Below, in pieces: positions 12,240 through 23,512 of a DNA stretch of 64,000 bases (the stretch's first letter is position 1; each line of letters opens with the position of its first letter). The notes beneath the pieces are model-generated. The model worked only from the letters and a program-made list of their open reading frames with translations, did not search any database and was not told the origin of the DNA. This stretch comes from Uranotaenia lowii (Eukaryota; Arthropoda; Insecta; Diptera; Culicidae): the NCBI RefSeq assembly GCF_029784155.1, contig NC_073692.1:432493324-432557323 (forward strand). Direction: 5' to 3'. Made by a program: the position numbers and the translations under genes.

Positions 12240-13540
12240 ATTTTTGCATAATTATTGGTACGAAAATTCTTCTTCATGCAAGTAGTGGGAGAAAGTTTGG
12301 CCTGTGGTTTGAACTTTCATTTAAAATGGTGTTCACTGTTTTCAACATCTTTAGTTTTCTTCTCATATTCTATTCTACATAGGTACAAATTTCCCATGTG
12401 TTTTTATAATGTACCGCTATTAAACCTACCCTAACTCTGATTGACTCTGATTCCATACTTCCAATTCCAATGTCTGTGATCTAGCTTGAAAAATCCCTTA
12501 CAATCTCAAGATGACACATAAAAGACACGAATGCCGCAGAGATGGTAAAGTGTCTCAAATAAACAAAAAAAAAACATAAAAGTTTTTTCAGAATTTTGCC
12601 TGTAATTTATTTTAACCATGAGTATTTCGGAATTTGAATAATGTTAAGGATTGGGCGAAGCTCATAAAAACAAAATCTGTAGAGCAAGCTTTAGTGGCCT
12701 AAGAGCCAACACCAAGGTGTTCCAAATTTCTTTTCTAACCAAAGACATCCCTTTAATTTAACAAAATCGTGTATTTTTGCAAGAAGAGTTCACATCTTAA
12801 AACATTAAAAATGTTATAATAAAAATGTCTCGATCACTGTACATATTCTTTAATACGTAGAATAATTTGAAAATAAAAAAAAACAAAATTGATTTAATTC
12901 TGAAGCCATCAAAGCAACCCTCATTATCGATTTGTTAGCGATAGGTTACCGATTTCAGAAAAAAAAAGGATAAACATACTGAGGAAGTGTTGCAATGCTC
13001 GGCACTACCAGAAAAAAGTAAAATTTTATCTAAAAATAGATAAAATGTAACATGGAGGTCTATTCAGTGAATCCATGCCAGATTTTTTTTTTCTTTAAAC
13101 CAGTCACTAACTGTTTGATGTTCAAACAATCATTCCAATAACTGCTCCTATTCCCTACACAAGTGACAAAAATATCCATGATTCATTTGAAGTCAAAACA
13201 GAAACATGCAATTTAATCCAATGTTTTTCACTGTCTCCCAATTAACCGGAAGGCCATTTTTGCAATGTACCCAGGCAGAATAAATTGTGATCAATACCGC
13301 AGCGTCATAAAATTGTAATCTATCCGCAGCTTCGAACAATAAAATCTCTATCAATTTACACAAAAGCGAGCGAACGAGCGATGCGACATCAAAGCGAATG
13401 ACGGTTCTGTGCCCACTAACTCACTCATCAAAACGTTATTGTACAATTTTATTCAGCCAAAAGGCTTTATAAAACAACGGTGTCAAATGGCTGCCCCATT
13501 TTCATGGCCAGCTAACTGACTGGAGCATCAAAGTAGGCTG
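12240..13540. other. AT-rich non-coding stretch
   Basis: No gene, splice-flanked exon or tandem repeat recognised. Composition shifts toward GC after about 13360. Confidence 0.5.
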
Positions 13541-14288
13541 ACTGGCTGGCAGCAGCTGCTACGGGACGCCGGAAGGGGAACCATTTTAACTTATCAGGAA
13601 AATCGCACCATTCTCCCGAGTTAATTAAAACGACCGTCATTTCGCCGGCAATAACAACACCTACCCGTTGCAGATTCCGGCACGCAGCGCAGGCAGGCCA
13701 AGGCAGGAGTAGCGACTACGTAACGACGAATCCTCAACGAGTTGCTGCTCCCGTCGAGTAAAGATCAATAAAACAGTGGCTTTTGGGGTTCAACTCTTGC
13801 GATATCATTGACAACCCCCTTTGTGTGGCCCGAGACTGACCGTTTTGGGGTGTTCCGGAGAGCTCAGATTGAAGGTCCATGGCTTACGTTAGACATTTGT
13901 TTTTGATTGCCAAAACTGTCGACTAAAAAATGTCAAAAAACGTTGGTCGTGGCTTCTTAAAAACATACTAGAAACCCTGTTGGAAATTGAAGCTTTTGAG
14001 AATCTACAAATAAGTCTAAGAAAACTACTAGGAAGGGGTACTTCATGGACGATCCCCAATTCCGCGAACAGACCAGTCGGCCGCAAGGTGTCTGTTTACC
14101 GACCGTTTTGGAAAATCGCGACCATTTGTGGCCCCGGCGAAGAACCCCGAATCTCCCCAACTTCCCCAACCCTTCCGGTTCAGCACATTCCCTTAGTTAT
14201 CAGAATGCCACGTTGGCGTTTGATGATTCCCCGATATGTATCCTATACCTGTACCCCAGAGAGAGACAGAGAAAGAACCAAGCGTCAA

Positions 14289-14486
14289 ATGGAGCTTACC
14301 GTTTTCGTGCTGATGCTGGTGATCTCGTTCGTTTCGTCCGATATCAGCCGGGACGAGTTGTACCACGTCATGTTGGCAGCCGGTCGGGCTCCGCTCACCT
14401 TTTGGTTTTTTTTTTCGTATGGTTCATTTTGTTTTTGTTATTTTTACCGGCGGGGCCGTTTTCGGGAGGTTTTGACGAACAGATGA
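14289..14486 (+). CDS. Possible secreted-protein first exon (weak)
   Basis: The ATG at 14289 opens a 65-codon frame whose N-terminus, MELTVFVLMLVISFVSS, looks like a signal peptide. It is followed by a short charged stretch (DISRDELYH). It lies in a GC-richer island (13.5-14.6 kb) unlike the surrounding AT-rich DNA, as expected near an exon. Downstream the frame runs into a T-rich tract and becomes implausible, so a real exon would have to end earlier; I found no strong splice donor. An overlapping longer frame (14045-14620) is low-complexity at its C-terminus and less convincing. No family is recognised, and chance is a real possibility. Confidence 0.2.
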   Translation: MELTVFVLMLVISFVSSDISRDELYHVMLAAGRAPLTFWFFFSYGSFCFCYFYRRGRFREVLTNR

Positions 14487-14639
14487 CGACGTTGATGATG
14501 ACGGCCAGAACAGGCCAGGTTCCAACGATGAGGAGCAGCACAACCGGAAAACGGAAACCGGAACCGAGGCCCAGGCAGCAAGTGGGCGCGTGTGATGATG
14601 ATGACGATGAGGACGAGTGAAGGTGTAAGAGAGTAAATT

Positions 14640-15078
14640 TAATTATTCAAATTTATTCAATTTACTTGGCCCTCGGCACACAAGCGTTAAGTTGTTATCG
14701 TGTGTATAGGGATGTTGTATCTTGAAAGGTGATTCGAATGCAGGGACGCCGATTTTGGAGCAGATTTTGTTAAGCTGTTACAGTTCTGAAAGTCAGGGCA
14801 GATTCCCATAATCCTTGCAAATAGGAACCATTTAAGATTTTGACTAAGAAAATTAAAAACCAAATAATTTTTAAATTTACCAATTATATATCTTTGATAT
14901 CTAAAGGCTGGTCTATATCGGGGGACTATTGGTCTTGAGACGGTCTCGATGTTTCCCATTTCATATGGTACACGAGACTCTCTCATCTCTCCAACAACAG
15001 AATTCATCTAAAAAAAATTCAAAAAAATGAAGTTTCCTAGCGTGAACTATCTAGGCTTAACTGACATATAAATAAAGC
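14640..15078. other. No gene recognised
   Basis: Composition returns to AT-rich after the GC island. Nothing organised was seen before the TIR element starts. Confidence 0.4.
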
Positions 15079-15081
15079 TTA

Positions 15082-16187
15082 GTTCTTTTAGAAATGGGAC
15101 ATTTCTTTTGCTGAAATCTCATTTTCTAGGACATACCAAATTTTGACAACATTTTGCCAGCAAAAAATTCTATCCGACCATTTTTTTTTTTCAAATTTAA
15201 AAATTAACGGGTTTTCGAGATATTCACGACAGAGAAAAAGAAAAAAATATTTTGCACAGCTTTCTTCATCCATCATTAATAAATAGAAAGCTGGCAAAAC
15301 CGTTGATTTCTGTGCGTAAGTGGTGGAAAAGTTAGCAAACACAGTAAAAAATTTCCACATAGCTAAAATCATGCGTTGGAGTGAGACTTATGACAGGCCA
15401 ATACGGTTAAGGGTCATCAGAAAAGGCTAAAACCCAGAATTTTTTAATTTTTAATAAGTGAAAAACTAAATGTAGATCGCTGAAACGTCCCGCAAATTTT
15501 TCTCCGGTAAGCTAAACATGTTGCTTGACTATGAGTCAATAAAACCTTACCTCAAACAACAAATTTTTACTAGTTCCAGAGCTGACGACAAAACTTATGA
15601 AAAACCCTATTACAAATAAATTCCATCGGTTGAGTCCTATAACATTTCTGGTCGTGGCAAGGTACCTCAGATTAAAGTATGTATTTTCTGGTTGTTTTGT
15701 AAAAAAAAATATAATGATTTATCAAGACTCTACTTCTGTGGGAAAAAACAACAATTTTCAAAAAATAAACGTTGGTTTTCGCAAAAAAGTAGTCCTGCAT
15801 TTTAAGAGCCACAAAAACAATTAAGTTTCGTTTATTTCGAAACAGCTGTATCCACCAAACTGCCTTCAGCTTCTTTTAAAAGAGAAGTTTTGGACCGAAA
15901 AGTAGCTGAAATTGAAGGTGGAGAATGCAGTCACTCAAAATACTGATTTGACAAAATATAAGTTGGAAAAACTGATCAATATCATGACTGAAAAAAAAGT
16001 GCGCTGACCGATGGAAGGTACCAAGAATAAAGTAGAAATATTTGTAACCAAAAACGATGATTTTTTTCATTTTTTTTTTATGAATTATCATAAGATTACG
16101 TCTATTTCCTTCATGCAAAGTATTTCTAACAAACGAATAGTTTTTTTTAAAGACGCACATTCGTAACTGTCCCATTTCTAAATGAAC
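15082..16187. mobile_element. Non-autonomous TIR element flanked by TA
   Basis: The ends are inverted repeats sharing TTTAGAAATGGGACA and flanking bases. They match at 22 of 23 positions between 15079-15101 and the complement of 16168-16190. TA flanks both ends (15080-15081 and 16188-16189), as produced by Tc1/mariner-type insertion. The interior is AT-rich and no transposase is recognisable. The minus frame 15088-15372 has no known motif. The superfamily is inferred from the TA duplication only. Confidence 0.72.
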
Positions 16188-16703
16188 TAATCTTTAATCA
16201 AAATTGAACCCTTAAACTGGGCTATTTATCCAACTCTGATTTTTCCAATCGTATTGGTTGAGTATTTAAGTATCTTACCAATAATGCCGTAAGTCCTAAA
16301 TATGTCTAAAAATACCTCAAAAATTCAGTTTTGATACGATAAATATAAATGAACCATATTTTGCAGGTATTTGAGTTCTGCATTTTTATTTGATGAAAGA
16401 CTTTGTATGACACTTAAAGCTTTCTTTTTCGAAAGAAATATAGAAGCATTTTTAACGTTTTATAGTCGTTACAACCATTTTAATCTTACTATGTTTTCAC
16501 TTTTAAGAGTAGTTTTTTCAATGTTAAATTAAGGAAAAACTTGGTAAACATTGTTTAAAATTCAAGCTTTGTACACGAAATAACATACTTTATAAATACC
16601 CATCAACAGATTTATAATTGAGAATTTTGTTATAGTATATTTCTCATTCAAAGGCTCAACTGCCATTTGACTTAAGGAGCCGAGTATCTTTTCAGAGGAT
16701 TAA

Positions 16704-16771
16704 GCGCCCGTTCGAGTGTGTCTTGAGTCAAACAGTTCGAAAACTGGACGGAGCCTTTCTCGAACGGGCGC
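16704..16771. repeat. 13-bp perfect inverted repeat (hairpin)
   Basis: GCGCCCGTTCGAG at 16704-16716 is the exact complement of 16759-16771, with a 42-bp loop. It stands out as GC-rich in an AT-rich setting. It may be the core of a small MITE or a structured RNA; no other evidence. Confidence 0.5.
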
Positions 16772-16973
16772 AGAACCTTTAAGAACATTATAATACTTAG
16801 TGTAATTGGTCTTAACAAAAAAAAAAAAATAGTGAATTGATGATCACTTCTAAGTATTCTTGGCCGATAGTACATGTTGCTAGGAGTGTCCGGCGTAGAT
16901 GGGAGTATTTTTCACATAACGATTTCCGATCGTAATTAGAATTGAGAATTATTATTCATTATTTTTGACTTAT

Positions 16974-17405
16974 GATGGATTTCGTGCAAATTCGACACAG
17001 TATCTCTCAGAATTGAATGAAACTTCGTATGTGTGTATAGTCTTTACGTAGTTAAGGCGCTTGGCATACTTGGTTTTCCATAAAAAGATCGAGACTATGA
17101 TTTGAAAAGGGCTCAACTTTTCAGGCCATTTTTTTTTAATTTTTAGCTCTAATGATTTAATTACTACACAAATGTGGTCTATAGGACAATTTTAGAAAAA
17201 ATGGTGGAATTATAAGGAAAAAAATTTGCAAAAATATATTTTGAAAACCTACACTGCGAAAAAGGCATTTTAACAACATAAACTCAATTTCCCAATAAAA
17301 AGCACCATCTCAGAATATGATGAAATCTTTTTTTAAAAACGGCCTGCAAGTCGTCCAAACATTGCAACTTGTGCATATTTAAGGGAAACAAGTTTTTTTT
17401 TTACA
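16974..17405 (+). repeat. Dispersed repeat, left copy of an inverted pair
   Basis: This block is homologous in reverse orientation to 21110-21845. Shared landmarks are a GGATTTC...CAAATYGA start, TCTCAGAATT, TGGCATACTT, CTACACAAATGTGGT, a run around AAATTTTAGAAAA, and GGCCTGCAAGTCGT/GGCCTACAAGTCGT near its end. The copies are diverged. They bracket the TA-flanked element at 18072-20707. Confidence 0.7.
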
Positions 17406-18829
17406 AAAGCTTTTTAAGTCGAGATGAACCATCCCTAAAGATGAAAATCCCATAAAAAAGAAGAAAAAAAAAACAAAAACTTATTTAAGTACATACTGGA
17501 ATAAAATAATTTATAAGTGTATATTTTTTAATCAAAACTAGTAGTTTATTACATTTGTGTATTTTTTTTGAAAGAAAATAAATGTTTTAGATTATTTGAA
17601 GATCGTTTCTAAAGTATATGGTACTCAATTCATTGTACAGTTTCATCATCCTGGGATTGAAAATATTATTATTTTCTACCTGTGTACGAGCTTTCTTTCT
17701 GCCAACATTATGTTTTTGAATGTGCATACTAAATACACTACATTATACCTAAATGCTCTTGTTTGTACCGAATGACTATGAATGTTCAATTATAATAACA
17801 ACTCGAAAAAGTCAAAGGTGAAAAATGTTAAAAAGTAGTTCATAAACATTCATTTCAATAATTCATACTTCTTTCTCGCATATTCAGAAATCTAGGTGCT
17901 GTGCAGGCATCAATAATCCAAAATGCCATCGGGAAAATTTACGTAATTTAACGATGAATGTGATCGAATAAAGCATCTGGCCATTTTTAATGAGACTTAG
18001 TCAAACTTAGTCAAATTTGTTTTATGTTGATTCTAATTTCTGATTAATGCCCAAAGTCAATGAGTACTATACCCAAGTAACAATTTTAGCTTTATTATGG
18101 TCAGCAAAATATCGTTTGGACTATCGCATTAATCTTCATAAAAAGCTAAAGCGCATTCTATAACATCACCTGGACTCTAATAAAGCCAAAATCAGGCTAT
18201 TTGGCCCTACCCTAGAAACGTCATCAAGACATATCATTGTTGGTCATCAATGTTGGTCAGCAAAGCTTTTAAAAAGCTATTATAAAACATGTTAGAAATT
18301 TTTGTTTTTTTCGGTTCTGTCATTTCTAGGAGTTTTTTTTAATTTTTTTCAGCAACCATAATGGTTGATGAATGATAATTGCATTATTCAGATATGATCT
18401 GGTAAAACTATTAGCTAAAAAACCAATGTTTTAACCATATATTGAGCGTCTTTTCTACTGCCAGTCAAGATTTTAGGTAAAATGTATATGAAATAGTATC
18501 TTAAAATAAATGCGCCTCGTCAAATCTGATGGTCAATCATGATGGAATTGATGAAAAAAGGCCTGAAAAAAATATTTTACAATGCTTGCATTGTGAATCC
18601 ATCAACATGGCGTCATTTTGTGCCCTTCGATTTTGCAACCAACATGGCGTGAGTCAATTTATAGTTTTATTATGGTTTAATGATGACCCCAAAAAAAGCT
18701 ACGATTTGACGTTTCTCTCGCAAGCCAACCAATTACACGCTAAGGTTGAGTTCCTCATTTCTGAGTTGTTAATCATTAGTACAGTAAATGAGGACAGACT
18801 TTTTGAATGAAAAGGGATTGGTTTTGAAT

Positions 18830-19250
18830 GACCCGTGGAATAAATCATGAGTTGAAGTCAAATTTCGTTGTCTGACGCCATCTTGAAATCCAAGATGGCG
18901 GCTTCCGCTGAACTTTAAGATGGTTTAAATGACTTGAAATCGCATGAAACCCCAACAAAATGGGTATTGGGTGAAAGGGCTAAACGAGTAGAAGTTGAAT
19001 TTCGCTATGAGACGCCATCTTGAAATCCAAGATGAAGGCATCCCCTCAACTTTTAATGCTTAATGCTGACAAAAAGTCGCATTAAACCACCACTATACGG
19101 GTATTGAATGAAAAGGCTAAGCTAGAAGATGTCGATTTTTTTCTTCTTTTCTTGGAATACAAGATGGCAGCTTCCACTGAATTTAAAATGCTGTTAATCA
19201 ATGAAAATCACTTGAACACATCTTATTTTCACGTAATATCTACTACATTA
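18830..19250 (+). repeat. Left array of ~136-bp repeats (forward)
   Basis: Three units are marked by CGCCATCTTG at about 18876, 19013 and a diverged third near 19150, at spacings of about 136 bp. Each also carries a GGGTATTG(G/A)(G/A)TGAAA-type phrase. The reverse complement of the right array aligns to these units. Confidence 0.75.
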
Positions 19251-19559
19251 AAACTACTATTTCAAGACAATTTAGATCATTTTAAATCACTTTTATTATT
19301 TTTTCATTATGTTTCTAATGCATTAATTGTATTGGTCTTATTCTAGCGAAAACTATAAGGTTATATTGTTTCTGTTAACCGTCTGATTTAGGCACATGTG
19401 CCAAATTTGATGTTGCTAAAATCGAATGTTGCCAAAAACGAACGGGGTCTGTATTGTGGTGGTTTTTGTGGGAGAAACGCGAAAAGAGATATTTGACTTC
19501 TATCATTTAGCCTTAGCACCCAATACAATATATTTGAGAGTTTTATGCTATTTTCATTC

Positions 19560-20225
19560 ATTTACAGTATTTTTAAGTTCAGCTGAAGCCACCATCTTGG
19601 ATTTCAAGATAGCGTCAGAATGCAAAAATAAACTTTTTATAGCTTATCCCAATTGACAAACACCCATATTTTGGAGGTTTTAATTCAATGATTTAGAGCA
19701 TTTTGAAAGTTTATAGAAAGCTGCCATCTTGGATTTCAAGATGGCGTAAGATAGCAATATTCGACTTCTACTCGTTAAGCCCTTTCACCCACTACCAATT
19801 TAGGTTTCATGTCATTTTAAGTCATTCACTACATTTTAAAGTTTAGCGTAAGCCGCCATCTTGGATTTTAAGATGGCGTCAGATAGCGAAATTCAACTTC
19901 TACCGGTTGATTTCTTTCAACTTATACCCCTATAATATAGGTTTTATGCGATTTTCAGTCATTTACAGTATTTTCAAGTTGAGTGGTAGCCGCCATCTTG
20001 GATTTAAGATGGCGACGGGTAACGAAATTTGACTGACTCGTTTATTACTTTCACTTAATAACCATATTGTGAAGGTTTCACGATATTTCCAGTAATTTAC
20101 AGCTTTGAAAATAAAAGCGGAAGCCGCCATCTTGAATTAATGATGGCGTCAAGCAACAACTTTTTTCCTACTATTTGGGCTCTTTCACTCAATACTCATA
20201 TTGTGAAGATATTCATACCACTTTC
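19560..20225 (-). repeat. Right array of ~134-bp repeats (reverse)
   Basis: Five units are marked by CCATCTTGGATTT-type cores at about 19591, 19723, 19855, 19992 and 20126, at spacings of 132, 132, 137 and 134 bp. They are inverted relative to the left array, so the element could fold into a long stem with a loop near 19400. Confidence 0.82.
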
Positions 20226-21109
20226 GGTGATTTCAAGTTTTCAAAGATGTATTTTTTTAATTTTAACTCAAAACCAACACGCATAACTTACCAAAAATGT
20301 GTAAAGATGGGAGTTCCAATTCAAATATGTGCTATCTAATCTGAGCGTGTCCTGTTTTGACATCTTGATCGAGAACTGTCACTAAATTTTATGGCGGTTT
20401 AATAATCATGCACTGAGTACTATTATAGAACATGCAACAGAAAGCTTGGAGCAAACTCCTAAGTTTGTGTTTTATTATAGTATAAAAAGAGCATTCATAA
20501 CTCTTTCAAAATAACTAAAACAGTATGTTTAATAAAAGTTTAATTAGCGTTTTCAAAACCATCTGAAAACATATGATCGAAAAAAAATTATAAGCATTCT
20601 GCATGACCATAATAAAACCGCCATAAAACGAGCTGCACAAAAAAATGCCATAATTAAACCATAATAAAACTTCCTAATGCTAGTTGGCTTAATCTGTGTT
20701 ACTTGGGTAATGATCTGCTTCTAATTAAGAGTTATCATAATTCAGCCAAATTATTTGTAGGTTTTTTGTTTTTCATTAAAAAAAAGCTTTTTAAGATAAA
20801 CTTTCTTCCTTTAAGAATACTCACTTTGCGTTGTTCAGAAGAGTTGTAGAACTCGTTATTCCCCACCATCAAAAACAAAATCATCGAATTCTGAGATGGT
20901 AATTCTTTTTGAATCGACATTAAGTTTCTAGTTTGCATTTTTTTCAGTGTGGGATTTTTCCGCCTACTTCTACCATCAAATATGACTATCGAAGCTCTTA
21001 TTTCTTCAAAATCAGCAAAATCAATTCAAAAAAGCAGTTTTTGAATTAAAGGTTGAAATTCTACACTAAGAAATATAAATTACATGATTTTCAAAAAAAA
21101 AAAATCATG

Positions 21110-21845
21110 AAAAAGTTTTGTTAGAAACACTTGTTTCTCTTAATTATGCAAAGTTGCAATGTATGAACGACTTGTAGGCCTTATAAGGCAAATAATGCAA
21201 AAAACTGATAAATTGGAATAAATTGTACGAAAGCTTGTATGCAACAAAATTGCATACAAAATCATTGCACAAAACCTATAAATCATGTAGATTTTTTAAA
21301 GAATTTCTATAAAATCAAGAATACAAATAGTGTAGAACTCCCGTGTTCCACAATTTGTTTTTTGCTCTTTAAACCATTCAGATATTTTATATAATTTTCG
21401 AAATTTCCATAATATCCTTGAAACTTTATTTACAACCCCCTTCATGATTTATGAATATCTCTAAGGGGAGGGGGACGACAACAAAAGAAGAATTTGATAT
21501 TTGTTCCGGCCTTATTACCAGGCTTAGAAAAACATTTAATTAAACTCTTAAATGGCATATTTAGGGAAATTGAGTGTTAGTTTTTGCAATGCAATTTTCT
21601 CAGTAGTGTAAGATAAAAAAAATCAAAAAAATTTTTTCCTAAAAATTCTATCATTTTCCAAAATTTTCTTATGAACCACATTTGTGTAGGAATTATAATT
21701 TCCGAGATAAAAATATTTATCAAATTTTGGCCTTTAAAGATAATTTTTGAGAAAACTAAGTATGCCATGGTGCTTTTTTAGGTAAGATTGAATTCTGAGA
21801 GGTTTATGCCAACTTCGTATCGATTTGACGTGAAATCCGTCTATT
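21110..21845 (-). repeat. Dispersed repeat, right copy of an inverted pair
   Basis: Reverse-complement partner of 16974-17405. It is longer because of extra sequence between the GGCCTTATAAGGC region and about 21530. The minus frame 21577-21768 is only a by-product of this repeat. Confidence 0.7.
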
Positions 21846-22684
21846 TTAATTTTCTTTGTTATTATTGATTGCTATTTATTAGTTTTTCGAATAGATCAAA
21901 GCTTGAACATTGAATTGATTTTGCCTAACTTATTTGTTACTCCCTCCTTATTATTTTACAACCTTTAATGGAAGATAATTAAATGTTAATGTAATTGTCA
22001 ATAAATAGATGAAAATTTCAATAAAATACATTTCATTGATTGGTTCAAAATTGCATATATTTAAAATATATTGCAAAAGTGTGGAAAGTGTTACTACTTA
22101 TTGAAGCATAGGAAACAGCTCAAAGCAGATAAATAATATTCTGAGTTGGAAGTTTTTTTAGATATAGAATTCAAAACGTGAACTTTGAATATATTCAAAT
22201 AGGAAAAAAAAATGCAAGTTGAATGTTCTTAATCTGAAATCATTAAAATTTACCATCGAATCTAATCGGCGCCCATGCATCGAGAAAGTAGTTTATCGGT
22301 TTTTGAGTAGTATGTATGATGTGTGTATGTGATGTGATAGGTGTGATTATGTGTCATTTCGGCAAGTGAGCGGATAATGACTTGAGGGTGTTTTCTTTCC
22401 GGTTCATCGGATTTGTTTTTCCCCTTTCTCCTGACAACCTTTAGAGAGAGTGAGAAGACTCACCTGGCATTGAAGTAAAACTTTGGTTCCTTGTACGGTG
22501 TGATGTTTCACACCAGATATATTGATCTTTGTTGGTCTCACTGTTGGTTTTTTTTATTTTGTGCCCCGGGGGTGGGTGGCAAAAAAGGTGGAAGAAAATG
22601 GTGGAAAGAAAATGGTTAATATTGAGATAAACTATCCGAGCTTCTGAGATTAACTAGAGTGACGGCATACTGAAAACTTCTTAC
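21846..22684. other. Intron or flank downstream of the IgSF exons
   Basis: No further exon is recognised here. A TG-rich stretch lies at about 22310-22360. Downstream exons of the gene (minus strand, lower coordinates) must be farther away or too diverged for me to see. Confidence 0.4.
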
Positions 22685-22843
22685 CTTGTAAATCGATATG
22701 AAAAAGATTATCCACAACCAGCTGCAACTCTTTCATCTCGACGCGACAGGTGTAGGTGGCGCCGAGCTCTTGCCGCGAGAGGGTCAGTGATAAGGTCGAC
22801 TTGACCGTGTACAGTCCGTTGTGGTCCTCCACTTGTTGGGAAT
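22685..22843 (-). CDS. IgSF receptor gene, exon C: second half of Ig domain 2
   Basis: This exon starts after an acceptor AACACAG|AT and ends at CAAG|GTAAGA, both phase 1. It encodes DSQQVEDHNGLYTVKSTLSL... and then LSRQELGATYTCRVEMK, which holds the second cysteine (YTC) of the Ig fold begun in the preceding exon. The intron before it is only 67 bp. The phrases GLYTVKSTLSL and SRQELGA resemble the second Ig domain of insect Sidestep/nephrin-like adhesion receptors. IgSF is clear; the subfamily is a guess. Downstream exons (further Ig or FN3 domains, transmembrane segment, tail) were not found in the window. Confidence 0.85.
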
Positions 22844-22910
22844 CTGTGTTGGGCAGATTGATTGAAATTTTATCACGCTCTATCGGATTTTTATCCTTTC
22901 CATTTCTTAC

Positions 22911-23078
22911 CTCTCACAACTCCTCCCGACCGATGCCAACTTATCACAGGTACTGGACGGGCGCCGTAAACTTCGCAAACGACTTGCAGATCCTGACCCT
23001 CCCGCATTGGCCCGATATGGGACCCGTTCTTAATACTATTCCTACTGCCATCCTGAAGTGCTATTACAGAGGGAATGG
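22911..23078 (-). CDS. IgSF receptor gene, exon B: first half of Ig domain 2
   Basis: Acceptor CTGGCAG|CC, donor AGAG|GTAAGAAA, phase 1 at both ends. It encodes AIPSVIALQDGSRN... followed by GPMREGQDLQVVCEVYG and ARPVPVISWHRSGG. These give the B-strand cysteine and F-strand-facing tryptophan of an I-set-like Ig domain completed by the next exon. The GP-x-x-EG-x-x-L-x-x-x-C-x-V-x-G-x-RP-x-P pattern is typical of the second Ig domain in Sidestep-like proteins. An intron of 110 bp separates it from the previous exon. Confidence 0.87.
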
Positions 23079-23188
23079 CTGCCAGGTGGAAAAGGAGATT
23101 AAATAATGTCATTAGTGTGGGGGACATTATGATAATAATCTTCATCATGATTAATTAAATTTTCCTTCCAAGCCACCCGCAGACTTAC

Positions 23189-23512
23189 CGTAAACATTTA
23201 GTGCTATACTATAAGCGCCCGAGTTTTCACACAACTCGGACGGCTCTAAAAATGTGGTTTCACACAGATATGTATCTTCGTCGGAGATTTCCACGTTCTT
23301 GAAGATGAGCCGGCTGCTCTGGGCCTCGTGGGACAGCGAGAGTCGATCGTTGTAGCTGCCCTCGACCTTGGCCACCTCGCCGTCACCGGAAACGACCGCG
23401 ATGCGATCGGTGCCCTTGAACCATTTGAGCGAGTGCAGCTCGCCGCAGGTTGCGATGTCTATCGGGCATGTCAGTTCTACCTTCTCGCTCCTCAGCACCG
23501 ACACCGTCTCAT
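23189..23512 (-). CDS. IgSF receptor gene, exon A: Ig domain 1 (V-type)
   Basis: The exon has 324 nt, with an acceptor CCTTTCCAG|AT preceded by a pyrimidine tract and a donor TTTACG|GTAAGT. It encodes one complete V-type Ig domain: first Cys at residue 16 (VELTCP), Trp31 (LKWFKG) and DEDTYLC with the second Cys at 84. An extra cysteine pair (C23, C95) could form a second disulfide. It joins exon B through a split GCC codon. There is no start codon, so a signal-peptide exon must lie upstream at higher coordinates; the ORF at 63746-63988 is one weak candidate. The protein is expected to be a cell-surface adhesion or recognition receptor, closest in pattern to the Sidestep/nephrin-like group of insect neuronal IgSF proteins. 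Confidence 0.9.

Larger units (their letters stand above)
18072..20707. mobile_element. 2.6-kb TIR element containing two facing tandem arrays
   Basis: The ends are CCCAAGTAACA (18072-18082) and its complement TGTTACTTGGG (20697-20707), flanked by TA on each side (18070-18071, 20708-20709). Further inward both ends share a TTTATTATGG stretch. Inside is a set of about 134-bp repeats, each carrying a short palindrome GCCATCTTGGATTTCAAGA(TGGC), arranged as a left array reading forward and a right array reading in reverse. No transposase frame was found, so it is non-autonomous. TA flanks suggest a Tc1/mariner-type mobiliser, but this is inference. Confidence 0.72.

Noticed and set aside
11884..12240. 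118-codon ORF with Asp-Pro repeats
   Set aside because: Translation of the degenerate hexamer tract.
14045..14620. 191-codon ORF ending in an acidic run
   Set aside because: Low-complexity tail, no domain, and it overlaps another frame; GC-rich composition explains the open length.
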